A stretch of 64,000 nucleotides of DNA from Acanthaster planci (Eukaryota; Echinodermata; Asteroidea; Valvatida; Acanthasteridae). A program made the translations under genes and the position numbers. The notes under the pieces are model-generated. The model was not told the DNA's origin. It saw only the letters and a list, made by a program, of their open reading frames with translations, and ran no database searches. The stretch lies in NCBI RefSeq assembly GCF_001949145.1, contig NW_019091582.1, positions 381,206-445,205 on the forward strand. Reading direction: 5' to 3'. Positions 50,501 through 63,100 of this stretch are shown piece after piece (the stretch's first letter is position 1; each line of letters opens with the position of its first letter).

Positions 50501-53500
50501 ATCACCACAAGTGTTCACGAACTACATGTATCCACAAACATGTTCCCTAACCATGGCAATTTTCTGACGTTACGGGGTAGACTACCAACCAAACGGAAAC
50601 AATGTGATAAATATGATTATAAAAAGGAAAAACAAAATAATACAGGTCTACCACTGTGAAAATATGGTATTGGAAGATGCGTCATTAGATGGGATTAAAC
50701 TTGGTCCCAGCTGAACACCATCTTCCTTTTAATAACTGTGAAGTCGCTGTGTATTCGATTCAACCCACTTGTGCTCCACTTTTTGAAATCTAATAGTAAT
50801 GAAGTTTCATCTTCTTTACGACGAAACCGTTGTACTTCTGACAAACTCACACGATCACGCTTCTCTGCTAATCTACAGGTGTACTTATTTACCTTCCCCT
50901 ACATACTTGTGGTTCCTTACTCAGAATTGCTTCATGACGGGTAATTGTACATGTATGTACAGTATGTGATCAATCCTGAAGGTCGAGTTCATCAACAGAG
51001 GGAAGCTCAAGCTCTCTTCCTTCACCTTTGACCTCCATGTACATGCACACTGACAAAACATTTAGGATACTGAACCGGGAACTTACCATAGATTCAACCC
51101 AGGGTTGCTTTTTTCTTGTGACATTTTAGCGCAGTAGAATGCAGAGTTCAAAAGTTCTATTGGTAATCCACCCTGGGTTGCAGTGCATCCTCACCGGCAA
51201 AATAAAGACAGACTGGTGCACAGCTTTCCAACTGGGTTCTTGCACGCGTTCCACGTGCACACAAAGACCATACATTCCAGCATAAATTGTTGTGCGTTCT
51301 CAGCGTTCCTTGCATCAAATGCGCATAAATTTGCGTGCCTATGCGGTAGGCTGGTGTGCATTTACAGGTATTTTTGGAACCGGGTACCCATTTTTGTCAA
51401 CATCTGGTACTCGGGTACCCATAAAAGAGAACACTTAACAACAAATGGCATTGCAGGCAAGCCCGGTGGACCGTGTGCCCGAGACAGGGCTCTTTTTCGT
51501 ACATACATGTAGGAAGCAAGCAGCACATTGCTCTAAACGTCAGGATAAATCTCTCCTATCTTTTTCTCGAACGAAATTGTTACCTTCAGTTTGCAAAATC
51601 CTCTTTTTGTAAGTATATGAAAGAGAAAAACAAAAGTTTTGACGAGGAACAGATGACAGATCTGCAAACCACCTACACAACATGCAGCTAACGCGCAAAG
51701 GAAATGTACCGGATGCCGCACGACCACGTACAAGCTGAATGCATGTGCACAAATGGTGAGCGCTGGTCATGTCACGTGCGGACTACATGTACAAAAGTGC
51801 TACATACACCTGGGTTAAAAGGCTTTAATGAACAAAAATACCCTGTAGCTGCAACAATACCCACACCACTCAATGTATGTCCACTTAGTTTGATATTTGT
51901 AATAAAAAAAAAACGCCTCTGAAATGCTTCAAATGACGTTGAATGTATCGTAAGTCTAGGGTTAAGAGTCATCACTGCCTTTTCTCACTTGGACCAATTG
52001 TATGCATGCTGCAGAAACCCACGTTAGCTGAAACCGCCTGAAATTCTGGCTTTCGAGCTACTGAAGCTGAAGTGCCAACTTTGTAGTCCCATTCAAGCCC
52101 GACTTACATGTGAAGTAATTTTCATTCATACTGTTTTATTTGACAAAAATACTCTTAGATACAAACGTTTATGACCAATGGTCCTGTAAATTTTTGTCAT
52201 TTTTTTTTTCGCAGGAAAACGACTGTAGCTCAACTGGCGGAGTGGGTAACAAAATTAGCTGTCGATCTCTGAAGTGCAGTTATATGTACATACATGTATG
52301 ACCACGGGGCCAGGTTTTCAGCAGCACGGTGATGTTTCAGCAATTCTGTCCTCAAGTATTAATTTTCATAGACGTTTGATATATGGATTTTTTTTTACCA
52401 GTTTATTTACGTTTTTTTATTTCAAGTTTGTCTATGGGTACCCGGCCCCCCAAAAAATGGAACTGGGGTTTTTATTTCAACAGGCAGGTACCCAGGTACC
52501 CGGCACAGGCCTACTGTGAGGCGAGTACATAGCTGTGAACAGTCTATTTCATTTTAAACTGCGCCCTCTTTTATTCCCGCTCGGAGCAGATGGCAGGTTT
52601 GTGTCCTGCAGCACTGAGCCTCTAAATAAATATACGCACCTGGTTCATTTTGAGAGTTCCAAGATCCAGTCACGTGAAGTTGCAGGCCCACTGCATGGGC
52701 TTAGTTCTGTCACCATCATAGTTTCAGTGTCAATTTAGTTCGTGGGGCGGGGAGGAGACAGCTGGACTCTGAGCCTCCAAGTGCTGCAAGTATTTGATGC
52801 AAAGTTCAGCAGAATTTGGGTTTCAACTGGTGCCAGCGAAAATCCAGCCAAAATCCCAAATGTCAATTGAAAAGTTCAACACTCCATGATCGTAATCAAA
52901 CGTACATTTCAGGCAGGCCAGGAATCAATGTCATTCCAGCCACAAGTCAGCACTGAGTCGAGACTTGCATGTCGTTCACCATTCCAATGGGAGACGGGGT
53001 GGGAGTCATTGCAATTCTAGTCATCACTATTCAGAAGAGCAGCATTCCGAGACGTTTTTCAAGTTTCAGTGCGCACGAATCATTTACTTTGCTGCTCACC
53101 AGTCATATCCCTTTGGAAGCTTCGCAATGAATCAAATGTCTGCTTGATCAACTGAAGATCACATTTCCAGAAAGACAGCTACCAAGACCACACGCAGCAA
53201 GTAATTTCTACATAGTAGGTTCAGTTAGCTCAAGCAGGTAGTCCTTTACCGAAAACTGAGTGATGTACATGTACTTCAGTATGTAGGCTCAGCTCTTGCC
53301 ATACCTCCTTGGTGAATATTCATAGGGGGGAGGCTCCAGGCAACCTTGTCAGCCATGCATTCTTTCAGCATATTCATAAGGATAGGTCCAATCACTGTCT
53401 ATCTAGCCACCTCTGAATATTCAGCAGGACAAGTTTCAGCCAGTCTCTGCTCTACCTGATCACAGTTCATACCAGGAGTTTGTAATGGTGTCTTGGTTCA

Positions 53501-55008
53501 ACTATCCCATCCATGATGTTACAGCATCCTCTGAAAAAAAATGGAAATATACACAGTAAACGCTGGTGCTCTTCAACTCACATTCTGGTGTCAGCCTGAT
53601 TTTCATGGAGTTTAATTTCTACTTGTGTCTAATTCTTCAATGTATTAAATCCATGTACATTGTAAGTTCCATATGACCTGCATAAGAGACAATTACAAGG
53701 ATATTACAAGGAGCATCTCAACTTTACATGTACTTTCTTAGTTAAAGACATTACTGTGCATTATGTAAGATCAGCATGGCCTGCCACAAGCACGCGGGAA
53801 CATGTGACCACATGCAATGAGTCCCACCCCAGGGATGTTGTTTATGCTTTGTCGAAATGTATTTTGCATAGTGTAGATCACAGCTCGAAATCAACGGGCG
53901 CAGGTGGCTAAAATGCACCCGTTTGTCTCAGAAATGGGCCCACCAAAATAGCTGGAACCAGCGAAGCCAAAATCTCAGCCTAATCCACTCATTTCGAAAA
54001 TGCTGGATTGCTGCAGTTAGTTCCCTTTTACCAGTACGTCTGTGTGCACATGCACGTTCTAAAGGCCTGGCACCCGACTGTTGGCATCGCATTGCTAAGC
54101 ACAAAAGCAACAGCAAGGACAAGGGTCTTTGCTTTCTTTTCTTGAATATATGTCTTTAATATTGTATGGGAGCTACTTGCTCTCGTAAACTGACAAATTC
54201 AGCTGTCTAGGGCGCTAGTATTGCTCCTGTGATGATTAGCCCAATTTCGAGCCCTGTAGATAGATTTGAAGCAACTACTGCTGTTCCTTAACGGTGTAAA
54301 TACTGTAGCCCACATGTCCTGTTACATGCAAATACATATATGCTTACTGCAGTAGATTTGCCCGAGTACAGCTGGTTCCAGTGCATGTGAAATAAGAGTC
54401 GGACATTGGACATTTTCTGACCACTAAGCACATCTATCCGACTGCCCGCAGAAGTGCTGGGACAAAATATCCGAACAGTGCACAACCTTCAAATCATCAG
54501 TCAAGTTGTCGCATGTACACAATGCAGTACAGTAAGCGAGCGGGTACAAGGTGAATGTGGTACTGGTGCCAGAGTACAGTAACTCCTTACAAACAGACTT
54601 CATGTCAAGTCGCCACTGACCAATGCCTCTGCACACATACGCACCAACGGTTTACGACCAAAAAGAAGTTGATCACTGAATTTCGGAAGTCTTTCTCAAG
54701 TATTGAAGTACCATATCAACTGGGTTGGGTCAACTTGGGTGACAATTGCCACAATTGCCTTTTCATGCCTGCATCATTTAAACTCCATGGCATCTGCACC
54801 TGGGTTGCGCGAGTTCCGAACTTAACATAAAGTCCATTCAAAGCTGAGGTCAGAGGGGAAAAAAAAACCTACCAATAGAAGACTGTCACATTGTAACTTT
54901 TGATGAGGTTATGACCTAATCAATATTTCTGTAAGAGTTTCATGAAAGGCTTACGCACCTTCTGCACATAGTACCAGGCGACGTGACCTCCATACTCCAG
55001 CGATACTC
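47560..55008. other. Long gene-free stretch
   Basis: Poly-T at 47588 and 52201, and GGGTACCC-type words at 51387-51420 and 52437-52500. A short acceptor/donor-bounded frame at 49259-49335 was considered and not accepted. A box-A-like TGTAGCTCAACTGGCGGAGTGG at about 52225 may be a SINE head without a body. No gene recognised. Confidence 0.45.
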
Positions 55009-55486
55009 TAGGGCTGAAGCAATTCGAATAATTCACTTTTGGAATATTCGACCTATAATTTGATTGATTATCCGATTATTCAGTTGTAACGACCGGCGGA
55101 TTGTTGATGAACAAACTACCCGGTATATACAAAATCAGTTGCAATGACGCACACAATTATGATATAATAGCTTCTCACATCTAGGAGAATCTCTAGCCGC
55201 TATTTAGAAAGATTTAAGAGATAAACAAGACTTTTTGCCCTGTTGAATATTTCTTTTCCTATTAAATTATTTAATGAATAATTCACTTTTTGAATCGTTG
55301 CAAGATTTCTGACGGTTCTCATTTGAATCTGCTTGAAACTACATGTACAACATGTAGCCTCCAGAGTGCAATTTTTCTCAGTTGAAACAAAAGAAAATTT
55401 TCTCTTTCTTTTCCTGAATTTGGCATTCGAATATTCCAAAAATAATATTAAAATATTCCGTTAGTCGGATATTGGGCACAGCCCTA
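55009..55486. mobile_element. hAT-like MITE with imperfect 8-bp target duplication
   Basis: The left end TAGGGCTGAAGCAATTCG and the reverse of the right end, TAGGGCTGTGCCCAATATCCG, share the hAT-type start TAGGGCTG. Flanking octamers CGATACTC (55001-55008) and CAATGCTC (55487-55494) agree at six of eight positions, as expected for an aged hAT target duplication. The 478-base interior is AT-rich with repeated GAATATTCGA/GAATAATTCAC words. No transposase coding is seen. Confidence 0.65.
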
Positions 55487-55494
55487 CAATGCTC

Positions 55495-58439
55495 ACTGCT
55501 TTCGTACAGACACGGTGTCTTGAGCTACATGTATATGCACATGTACTATATGTCTGCACTACATGGAGTATCATGTACAGCGTACATGTACATGTACATA
55601 TACTGGAACATGTAGTACATACAGGTTGAGCACATGTACCCCGGTGTCCATGGATCATGGCTGAACATTGTAGCACGTGTCACTCCGTGACTTCGGTTCA
55701 AAGAGTAAAAAGGCGATATTGCATTCAGAAATGACTCGCAGCGGTCATTATCTCTAGAGTCCACCTTTGTCAAAAGGGATTCTAGCTGTGGTAACTCTTC
55801 ATTTTTAAAACGGGAAATTCTGACCGCAAATAATCCTGCTTGGCACAAGTTTGCCGTGAAAGAATGCCAGCCCCAACTGATGAAAACCTATCCTTGCCAC
55901 TCGGTGTTTCCTGACACAAGCTGATCCCTCGGACATCGCAAGCAACCAAACCACCAGGAAATTCATAGTGGATACAAATGGATCCTGCTGCCAAAAATCC
56001 CTGGTGATTTCCCTGAGTTTCCCCCCTTGAAGGCAAGACCTCAGAGGACCAGGGCCTGGTTAAGGAGACAGAACTTTCACCAGGAATGACAAGCAATGAC
56101 AAGAACAATCACTCTTCCTTGTCAAACAGCAAGACCGATAGCAGCAGATGATGGTCAGCTCGGATGGGCCAATTTGATGGCCTGACAGTGTTTTGCCCAC
56201 AACTGAATCAAAGGGAAAACCAAATAAACCATCCCTGAAAAAGTAACATGTGCAACTGTCACTGTCAAAAGCACCAGGAGTAGTTTTGAAGTTTCAGCGC
56301 CTCAGCCGAAGGTGTAAATTTGAAGATACGATGCAAATGACATGTGTTTCCTCAGGAGACTCTCAATGGATCAAAACTTTTTATTGGTCAGCCAAATGAA
56401 AACAGACAAATCCTAAAGCACAGATGCTAAAGGCCAGCCTAGAGGCCTCAAAACAATCTTCCAATTGGCTGTTGTGTGAGAAGATGAACACAGATTCTAC
56501 AAACATCACAGCAAAGTCATGCATCGATGACGATTTGGGCTGCAAAGCAAATCCACACTCAGGTTTTGATGAAATGCTGGAATAAAAGAGTGAAGACTGA
56601 ATAGAAATGCCAAATGTGCCAATTTGCCTTTTTAAAAAAAAATGACCTCAAGATAAACTACCTTTCCAAGCAAACTAATTAATACATTGACACAGGCTTA
56701 TTAATCTCCAAGCTTCACTCTCACACACTGCAATCCTGACTAGGAGTTCCCAGCCAGGCAACTGCATACATGTACTGAATTCTACAAATTACCAGGACCC
56801 TAGGAACTCTGAACCCAGCTGTTCACCCCTCCTCAGCTACCAGAGTCTGTCACCGAGTTCAGGAGTTCACACCTTCGGCATTCCTGACAGGTGACAGACA
56901 GAACCTGCCCGTCAAATTTGTTTTGTCTGTGGGTAAAGTGAGACAGGTGGATGGCAAGATAGAGACCAGGCTGGTCAGCAAACAAAGAGAGCTCAGCAAT
57001 GGGGAACAATGGGACATAAATTTGTTCCCAATCTTGGCTCCCAGACAAACAATCCTCCTGTATTCCAAGCCAGACCTGCAAAGGTGCATGAAGGGGGATC
57101 AGTCAACAAGTTGAACCAAGCAACCAAGCTGGACCAAGAATACCTGCAATTTCATGGTTACTCAACAAGCACTCTCAACAAACAAATTACACAATAATTC
57201 AGAGAGTCGAACAAGCAGGAAGACAAGTGAGCAAGATCAACAAAAAATAAAGCAGATCCCCTAGTCAATGAAGTTAAAACAACACCGCATCCTGAAAGGT
57301 ATTCGTTCCACTGCGACAGGCACATCAAGTAAGATGTACATTACACACTGGAAAGAAAATTTGTCATACAAATTGCCAGACTGATAGTCACAGGTGTAAA
57401 AAACCACGTTGTAAGCTGTTTCCAAGTAAGCATGTACATGCAAGTGCATGCACAGTGGTTTTGGAAAGGTTTTGTACATGTATGATGTCCACATAAGCAA
57501 ACTTTAATAGGCAATAAGCCAGTTGGCAGTGCAAATAAGCTCAACTTCAAGACGCATAATGTCACACAAGTAGCAAGGAAAGCCTACAGATACCGGCACA
57601 TCCCAACGATGAAGTTATCGGTTATGCCAAACCAACAGAGGCTTTGCGTGGCAGCCATCTCGCAGGGCAGTTGTTTTGTTCCACAAAGAAAGCCTCCTCG
57701 TGCATACCCTGTGGAACAAAGCACTGGCCTGCAAGATAGCAGCCATGTAAACCCTCTATACCAACTTTGCAGAAGATCAAAGCAAAGGGCAGAAAACAGA
57801 GAACTTTTCAGTATTGTTGATGTGATTAAGAGAGGGTTTAAGTGCAGTTTTACACGTATTTGCCAGAGCTTCAATTCTGAAATTCCGACACATCTTACGA
57901 AGTACCCCTTGACTGTGTCCATCAAACCCTAGTTATCAAGACCATCTTGGGAAACCAGGTTTCCGCTGTGGGTAATTCAGTCCAGGTTTTGAGAACTCGG
58001 CTGAACTCTGGAGAAGAATAGTCGCATCAAACTGCTCAGTCGTAGTGACTTGCGCTTTCCTTTTGACAAGCTCCCCAATCAACAAGCAAATAAGCATCTC
58101 CCTCGGGAACGACCCAAACTGGCCACTTAGAGCAGGCGCTGGGCCCCTTTCCTCAGCTTGCCACGGTGGAGGTACACAACCATCCCCCGTAGGAGGCACA
58201 GAACCAGACAATTTGACCCAGTACCCCTCCCAGAGGGAGCCCAGGCCATTGTCTTGGAAGATCCGATCAAGACGGAAGGAATTATCGGGAAGGAAACGCC
58301 AATTATCAAACACAGAGTTGACAATATTGGCTGGTCCTTTTCTACCCAGCTCCCATCGAATTCCAGATCCTTGTCAACATCGATTAGGCAGTGGTTTGGC
58401 TTCTTTGCAGCCATCCATCTTTCTCACAAGAACAGGGTA
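55495..58439. other. Gene-free stretch, with an ORF-dense GC-richer end
   Basis: Most is unremarkable. At 57936-58440 three overlapping frames (two minus, one plus) of about 95-131 codons coincide with higher GC content, and a donor-like CAGG/GTAAGG lies at 58434-58441. The proteins are not recognisable and the frames are mutually exclusive, so none is called. Confidence 0.35.
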
Positions 58440-59492
58440 AGGGCATGACAGAAAATTCAATTCACATTCTGAAGAACATTAATTGAAAATAACTAAGTTT
58501 GCTGTTCTAACTGCACAAGCACATTCAAGTTGATCATTTCCACTTCTGGATAAGAGCTTACAAATGTCCATGTACATGCAAGGTAGCTTTATTTCCCTGT
58601 ATTTTCCTGAACTCTCCTAGATTTGAACCGTCAGACAGTCAAAACTTCAATTCACTCCTTGCTAAACTATTAATCATCGCATTGAACCTTTCTTCACAAA
58701 ACAGAATTTCCATGTGGATTTATTCTTTTTTTCCACTGTGAAGGGAAAGTGCCCACTCAAGATGCACCCATATACAGAGCCACATTTTAAGCACACACCT
58801 TCACTGATTCATGAAGAGGTGGAAACGTCAAAAATGACTGTTTTTAAATTTTGAGGGTTTTTTGCTATTTTATTTTATAATAACATTGTTTTTTTTAGCA
58901 TTTTTACATCCTTCCACAAGCAGAACATCATGAATATTCACAATAACATTAATGATGTCAGGAGCAGACACAGCTCAGTAAAGTTCTGCTTTTAAATTTT
59001 CATGAAGAGACGAAAACATGGCTGCCCTTGAACACACGCAAATATACTTCCCAGAAAGGCATTAAAAAAGTACACACATGTACATCGGTAATTCCAGAAA
59101 TTGGGGGTCCAAAAGTGTGACACTTCTGTGTCCCTGTTACATCTGTCCTTTGTTATTTGACGGGGGAAATGTCACTGGAATTGATTTCAAACTATTACTA
59201 TTTGTTTGCCAGGTAATTTGCATCAATTCACTACTCTTGGAAATTACATGTAGAAAATGTGTCGGAACTTACAAAATCATATGTCAGATGTGACAGGGCA
59301 TGACAGAAAATTCAATTCACATTCTGAAGAACATTAATTGAAAATAACTAAGTTTGCTGTTCTAACTACACAAGCACATTCAAGTTGATCATTTCCACTT
59401 CTGGATAAGAGCTTACAAATGTCCATGTACATGCAAGGTAGCTTTATTTCCCTGTATTTTCCTGAACTCTCCTAGATTTGAACCGTCAGACA
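58440..59492. repeat. 198-bp direct repeat (blocks A and A')
   Basis: Bases 58440-58637 and 59295-59492 are almost identical, both starting AGGGCATGACAGAAAATTC and ending GAACCGTCAGACA. The only change I noticed is CTGCACAAGC to CTACACAAGC. The second copy lies inside the MITE described at 59087-59687. The flanks differ immediately outside. Confidence 0.93.
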
Positions 59493-59687
59493 TCTGTCCT
59501 TTGTTATTTGATGGGGGAAATGTCACTGGAATTGATTTCAAACTATTACTATTTGTTTGCCAGGTAATTTGCATCAATTCACTACTCTTGGAAATTACAT
59601 GTAGAAAATGTGTCGGAACTTACAAAATCATATGTCAGATGTGACAGGAACACAAAACAAATGGACTCCTAATTTCTGGAATTACCC
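59087..59687. mobile_element. MITE of the GGTMATTCC family, enlarged by internal duplication
   Basis: The left terminus GGTAATTCCAGAAATTG, GGGTCCA, then TGTCCCTGTTACATCTG mirrors the right terminus, read in reverse as GGTAATTCCAGAAATTAGG, AGTCCA, then GTTCCTGTCACATCTG. Without the inserted A'-B' segment (about 351 bases) the element would be about 250 bases, close to the 259-base copy at 38049. The target duplication is not clear: CACATGTA occurs near both ends but not at the same distance. Confidence 0.8.
59139..59648. repeat. 159-bp direct repeat (blocks B and B')
   Basis: Bases 59139-59297 and 59490-59648 match with one noticed change (GACGGGGG to GATGGGGG), offset 351. Both start ACATCTGTCCTTTG and end CAGATGTGACAGG. 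Block A' fills the gap between them. Confidence 0.93.
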
Positions 59688-59891
59688 ACATGTATCGGTA
59701 CAGTACCTGCAGTAAGTGACCTGAGAAGTGAGACACAATACTTGGGCAGGAGAAATGCAAAACCTTCTAGTGAATACGTGTACATGTATAAAGTTCTGTA
59801 AAATGTCTGCTTTCAATCTCAGCATCTCTAGGTGCCCGGTACCTGTGCCAAATGTGAATCTCTTTCGTCCCATAGTTTTCCGCGCAATACG

Positions 59892-60174
59892 GAGGCCGAT
59901 TTCATAGAGCTGCTTACATGTAAGCACAAAGTTTGCTTAAGCGCAAGAAAACCTTGCTTGATAAATCAGTTAACCAGCCAGAACTATGTGTGATGTATAT
60001 TGTTTTGGAATGGTATTTAGCTGTGTTTTTTGGGGTTTTGGGGTTTTTTTTTTTGTTTTTGGTTAGCATGACAATTACATTGAGTTTGAGCTGGTAACCT
60101 TTGTTTTTTTAAGCAAAGTTTTTTTTCGTGATTAAGCAGATTTTGTGCTTAAGCAGCTCTATGAAATTGGCCCC
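59892..60174. mobile_element. Palindromic MITE with GCTTAAGC-rich arms
   Basis: The left end GAGGCCGATTTCATAGAGC, TGCTTA, GCACAAAGTTTGC, TTAAGC and the reverse of the right end, GGGGCCAATTTCATAGAGC, TGCTTAAGCACAAAATCTGC, are inverted repeats of about 45 bases. The interior has TTTTTGGGG and poly-T runs and no coding capacity. Related words near 8905 (ACTGCTTAGCAGAG, GCGCTAAGC) and 27568 suggest older copies. Exact ends and target duplication are unclear. Confidence 0.75.
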
Positions 60175-63100
60175 AGACCTCTTTAGAAAAGACAGTTTAC
60201 CCATTTTGTTCATTTGATAATGATAAATTTGATTCTACCAGTAATAATAATACTAACGAAGTCGAAAGTGGCACAAACCTCAAATCGTTTAAGGTTTAAA
60301 ATGGACAGCCGTTGTGTATAAATACGATTTTTGACGCATAGTACTGGTGGTAGGTATCAAAAAGCACTATAGAAGCACTTGCCTTGAATTTTAATTAGTT
60401 TGTACCAAAGGACATGCAGAAACAATTCAAGCAGTCTGCATTCGCAGGGACGGCAGAGAGGTTACATGTAAATCCTCATTCCTGCCCTTGGAATTTTTCT
60501 AAAGTCAAATTTTTTTCAGCAAGACTACATGTAATGCCCACAAATGGTTCAGGTTTGAGTCAGCTTTAGCCATCATTTTATTTTCCTCTGGACAGTGCTC
60601 ATTGCTCATTATAATTACCATGTAATTGGCACTTAATGACTGTTGCATGAACAGAAATAAATGAATAAATGAACAGAAACAGACAGAATAAATGTAATCC
60701 TACGTCTAACCATAATCAAGACACATACAGTGGAAACCCAATCATCACAATGGTGACAGGTGCATCGGCTTGAAAAACCACTTGGTGTGTCTCCAACTAG
60801 TTTGGTAGCAGACTACAAAAATACAAAAAATCAAAAAGCAAATGCTATGTTGAGATTGCCGAACTGGGTACATGTATCTCAGCTCTCTTGCTCATAGTTG
60901 CAGCCAGGACGGTGAAGATGTCATCAAGAATTGCATCACCAGGCTGACTTGGCATTCTGCTCGTGGCACCGATGCCCGCCTACCCGCATCATCCACATGC
61001 TTGGGATTCACGGCTGGCACCCAGCCAAGATCCTGTGGTTTTGGTGCTGAGTTGCTTAGTCACTGCAGGGGTGACTGATTAGGGGGTTCCCCCTGGTCTG
61101 GCAATGGGAGGCCTTGCTTGGGAAAATTACATGGGAGGAGTTGGGATGAAGTATGGTAAGCCTTGCACTCATGATTCAGCAGCAAACAACGCTTGTACAT
61201 GTACACTGGCTTCTGATCTAGATTTGATACTAACAAACTAACAATATGCAAACAAGCTGTTTCAATTCCGAGCACAACAGTTTTTGAGCATTTCCAATGT
61301 TTGTTTCCTGTTCCTGAAATGACAATACAAATGAAAATCCAGCGGCTAATCATTGCCGGTAACACGTACTAAGAGTACCCCGTGTTAGCAAGCAGTTAGC
61401 CAATACAGGGGGATCTGTGAACATGTGCAGGTACATGTACACATTAGAGCTTGCCCTGCCAATTCAACTGTGAAGCTCCTACCTCACTGATGTTAGTAAC
61501 AACTTCTCACTTATCATAGACAAAGATGGAAGGAAAAAGCAAAAGCAATTTAGATGTTTTGAAATAAAACCGTTTCAAAACATTCAGAATGGTAAAGAGG
61601 GCCACAAACTACAAGTTCAATTTATTTCAGAGGGGCAATTTAGAGCAAGTACACTATTACACAATACGTTGGTAGAATTCGCTTGAGCCCTTTTTGAAAA
61701 CACTACCTTTAGTTTTAGGTGCAAAATTTGTTTGACCACCTGTAACATATCTGTATCCCAAGGGAATCCCGGCACATGTACCAAGGCAGTCAAATCTCAC
61801 ATGCCACATTCTGAACTACCCCACCGTACACAGAGTCTCGTGACAGGTGAAAGTACACTGGTTGTACACTTCTGACTGCACCAAACTGGTTTCTGTCCGC
61901 CAGTTGAGAGGAAGAAATTTCAGACCGAACATTAACTGCTTAGCATATGAGCAGAGGACAGACCTCAGTGAATACACAGAGCATGGTACAATGGCTGGTA
62001 CACGTGACTCCTTTTTTGCTGAGCATACTAAGCACATTTATGTACGTCTTGGTCAGCACTATTAAACTGCTCGCAGTAAGAGTAAGCAAGAGTCCTCCGT
62101 CTTTTTCTGACCAAAACTCATAACCTCAAACAAAAGCCGAGCGAAACAAATACTCAACTCAATGTGTTGAAAGATATTTGAGAAATTTAGTTGCTTTCAA
62201 GCAGTTACGCCTTGATACACCACTAATTAAAAACAAGACGTATCTGTGAGCTGTGCTTCCATGTACATGTAGGGCCATCAATGTTTTGGCAGTGAGACAG
62301 TTTCTACAGTACGGTACTCAGACTGTGAATATCATGCTACAGGTGTAATGTCTGCCATGTACACATGTACATGTAGTGCTAATATTGTACCCGTACATGT
62401 ACAAACTGCCCCAAAATGCCCTTTTCAACCTGAACATGAACTCCTTTTCCTCTATGAAGGCAGTGTAGACATGCACGAACATTGTACATGTACAACACAG
62501 CAGGCAGACCGTACACTGTGCAATGTAAGAGGCACCATTATAGTCAGGTTCATACTCTGATAACCATGCTTCAGCGCACAGCTTACATGACTACAAAGTT
62601 CTACAGTACACTCACCTGTGTTAATAATAAGTCAGGTTACATAATAGCATTAGAAGGGCTGTAACTTTAAATAACCCTGCACTGGACCATGAAATAAGGC
62701 GCTGGCCAGCGGTAACCTTCAGGAGAAAGCTGTCAGCCCTGAAAGGTGCATGCTAGAGGTCATGGAAGTGCTCAAGTTTTGGGTTTAATGACAGGGTGCA
62801 CCCTCGTATTTAGGCCAGAAATATGTCCGCCGAGCTCATTAATAAAAGTTATACACTCAAAATATTCTATATTAGAGGGTCCTGAGAGCCATGGAACTGA
62901 GGAATTGAAGACTGGACCTCTGGGCCGGACTCAGGGCTTCCAATTCTGAGCAATTTGGATGCAATCGGGTCCGAAACTGGTACTATTTAAGCCATTTTGC
63001 AGAGGGATGGTTGTTCAAAATGACTACTTTTCTGGACAGAAATTTCTGGTCATTGTGACTTTGTATTCACGAGTAGGAATGAGGCCATTTAACAATTTTA

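Noticed and set aside
52222-52285. Possible SINE head (TGTAGCTCAACTGG)
   Set aside because: Only an A-box-like word, with no B box at the right distance.
53305-53425. Three spaced GAATATTCA-like words
   Set aside because: Spacing is irregular and similarity outside the AT-rich core is poor.
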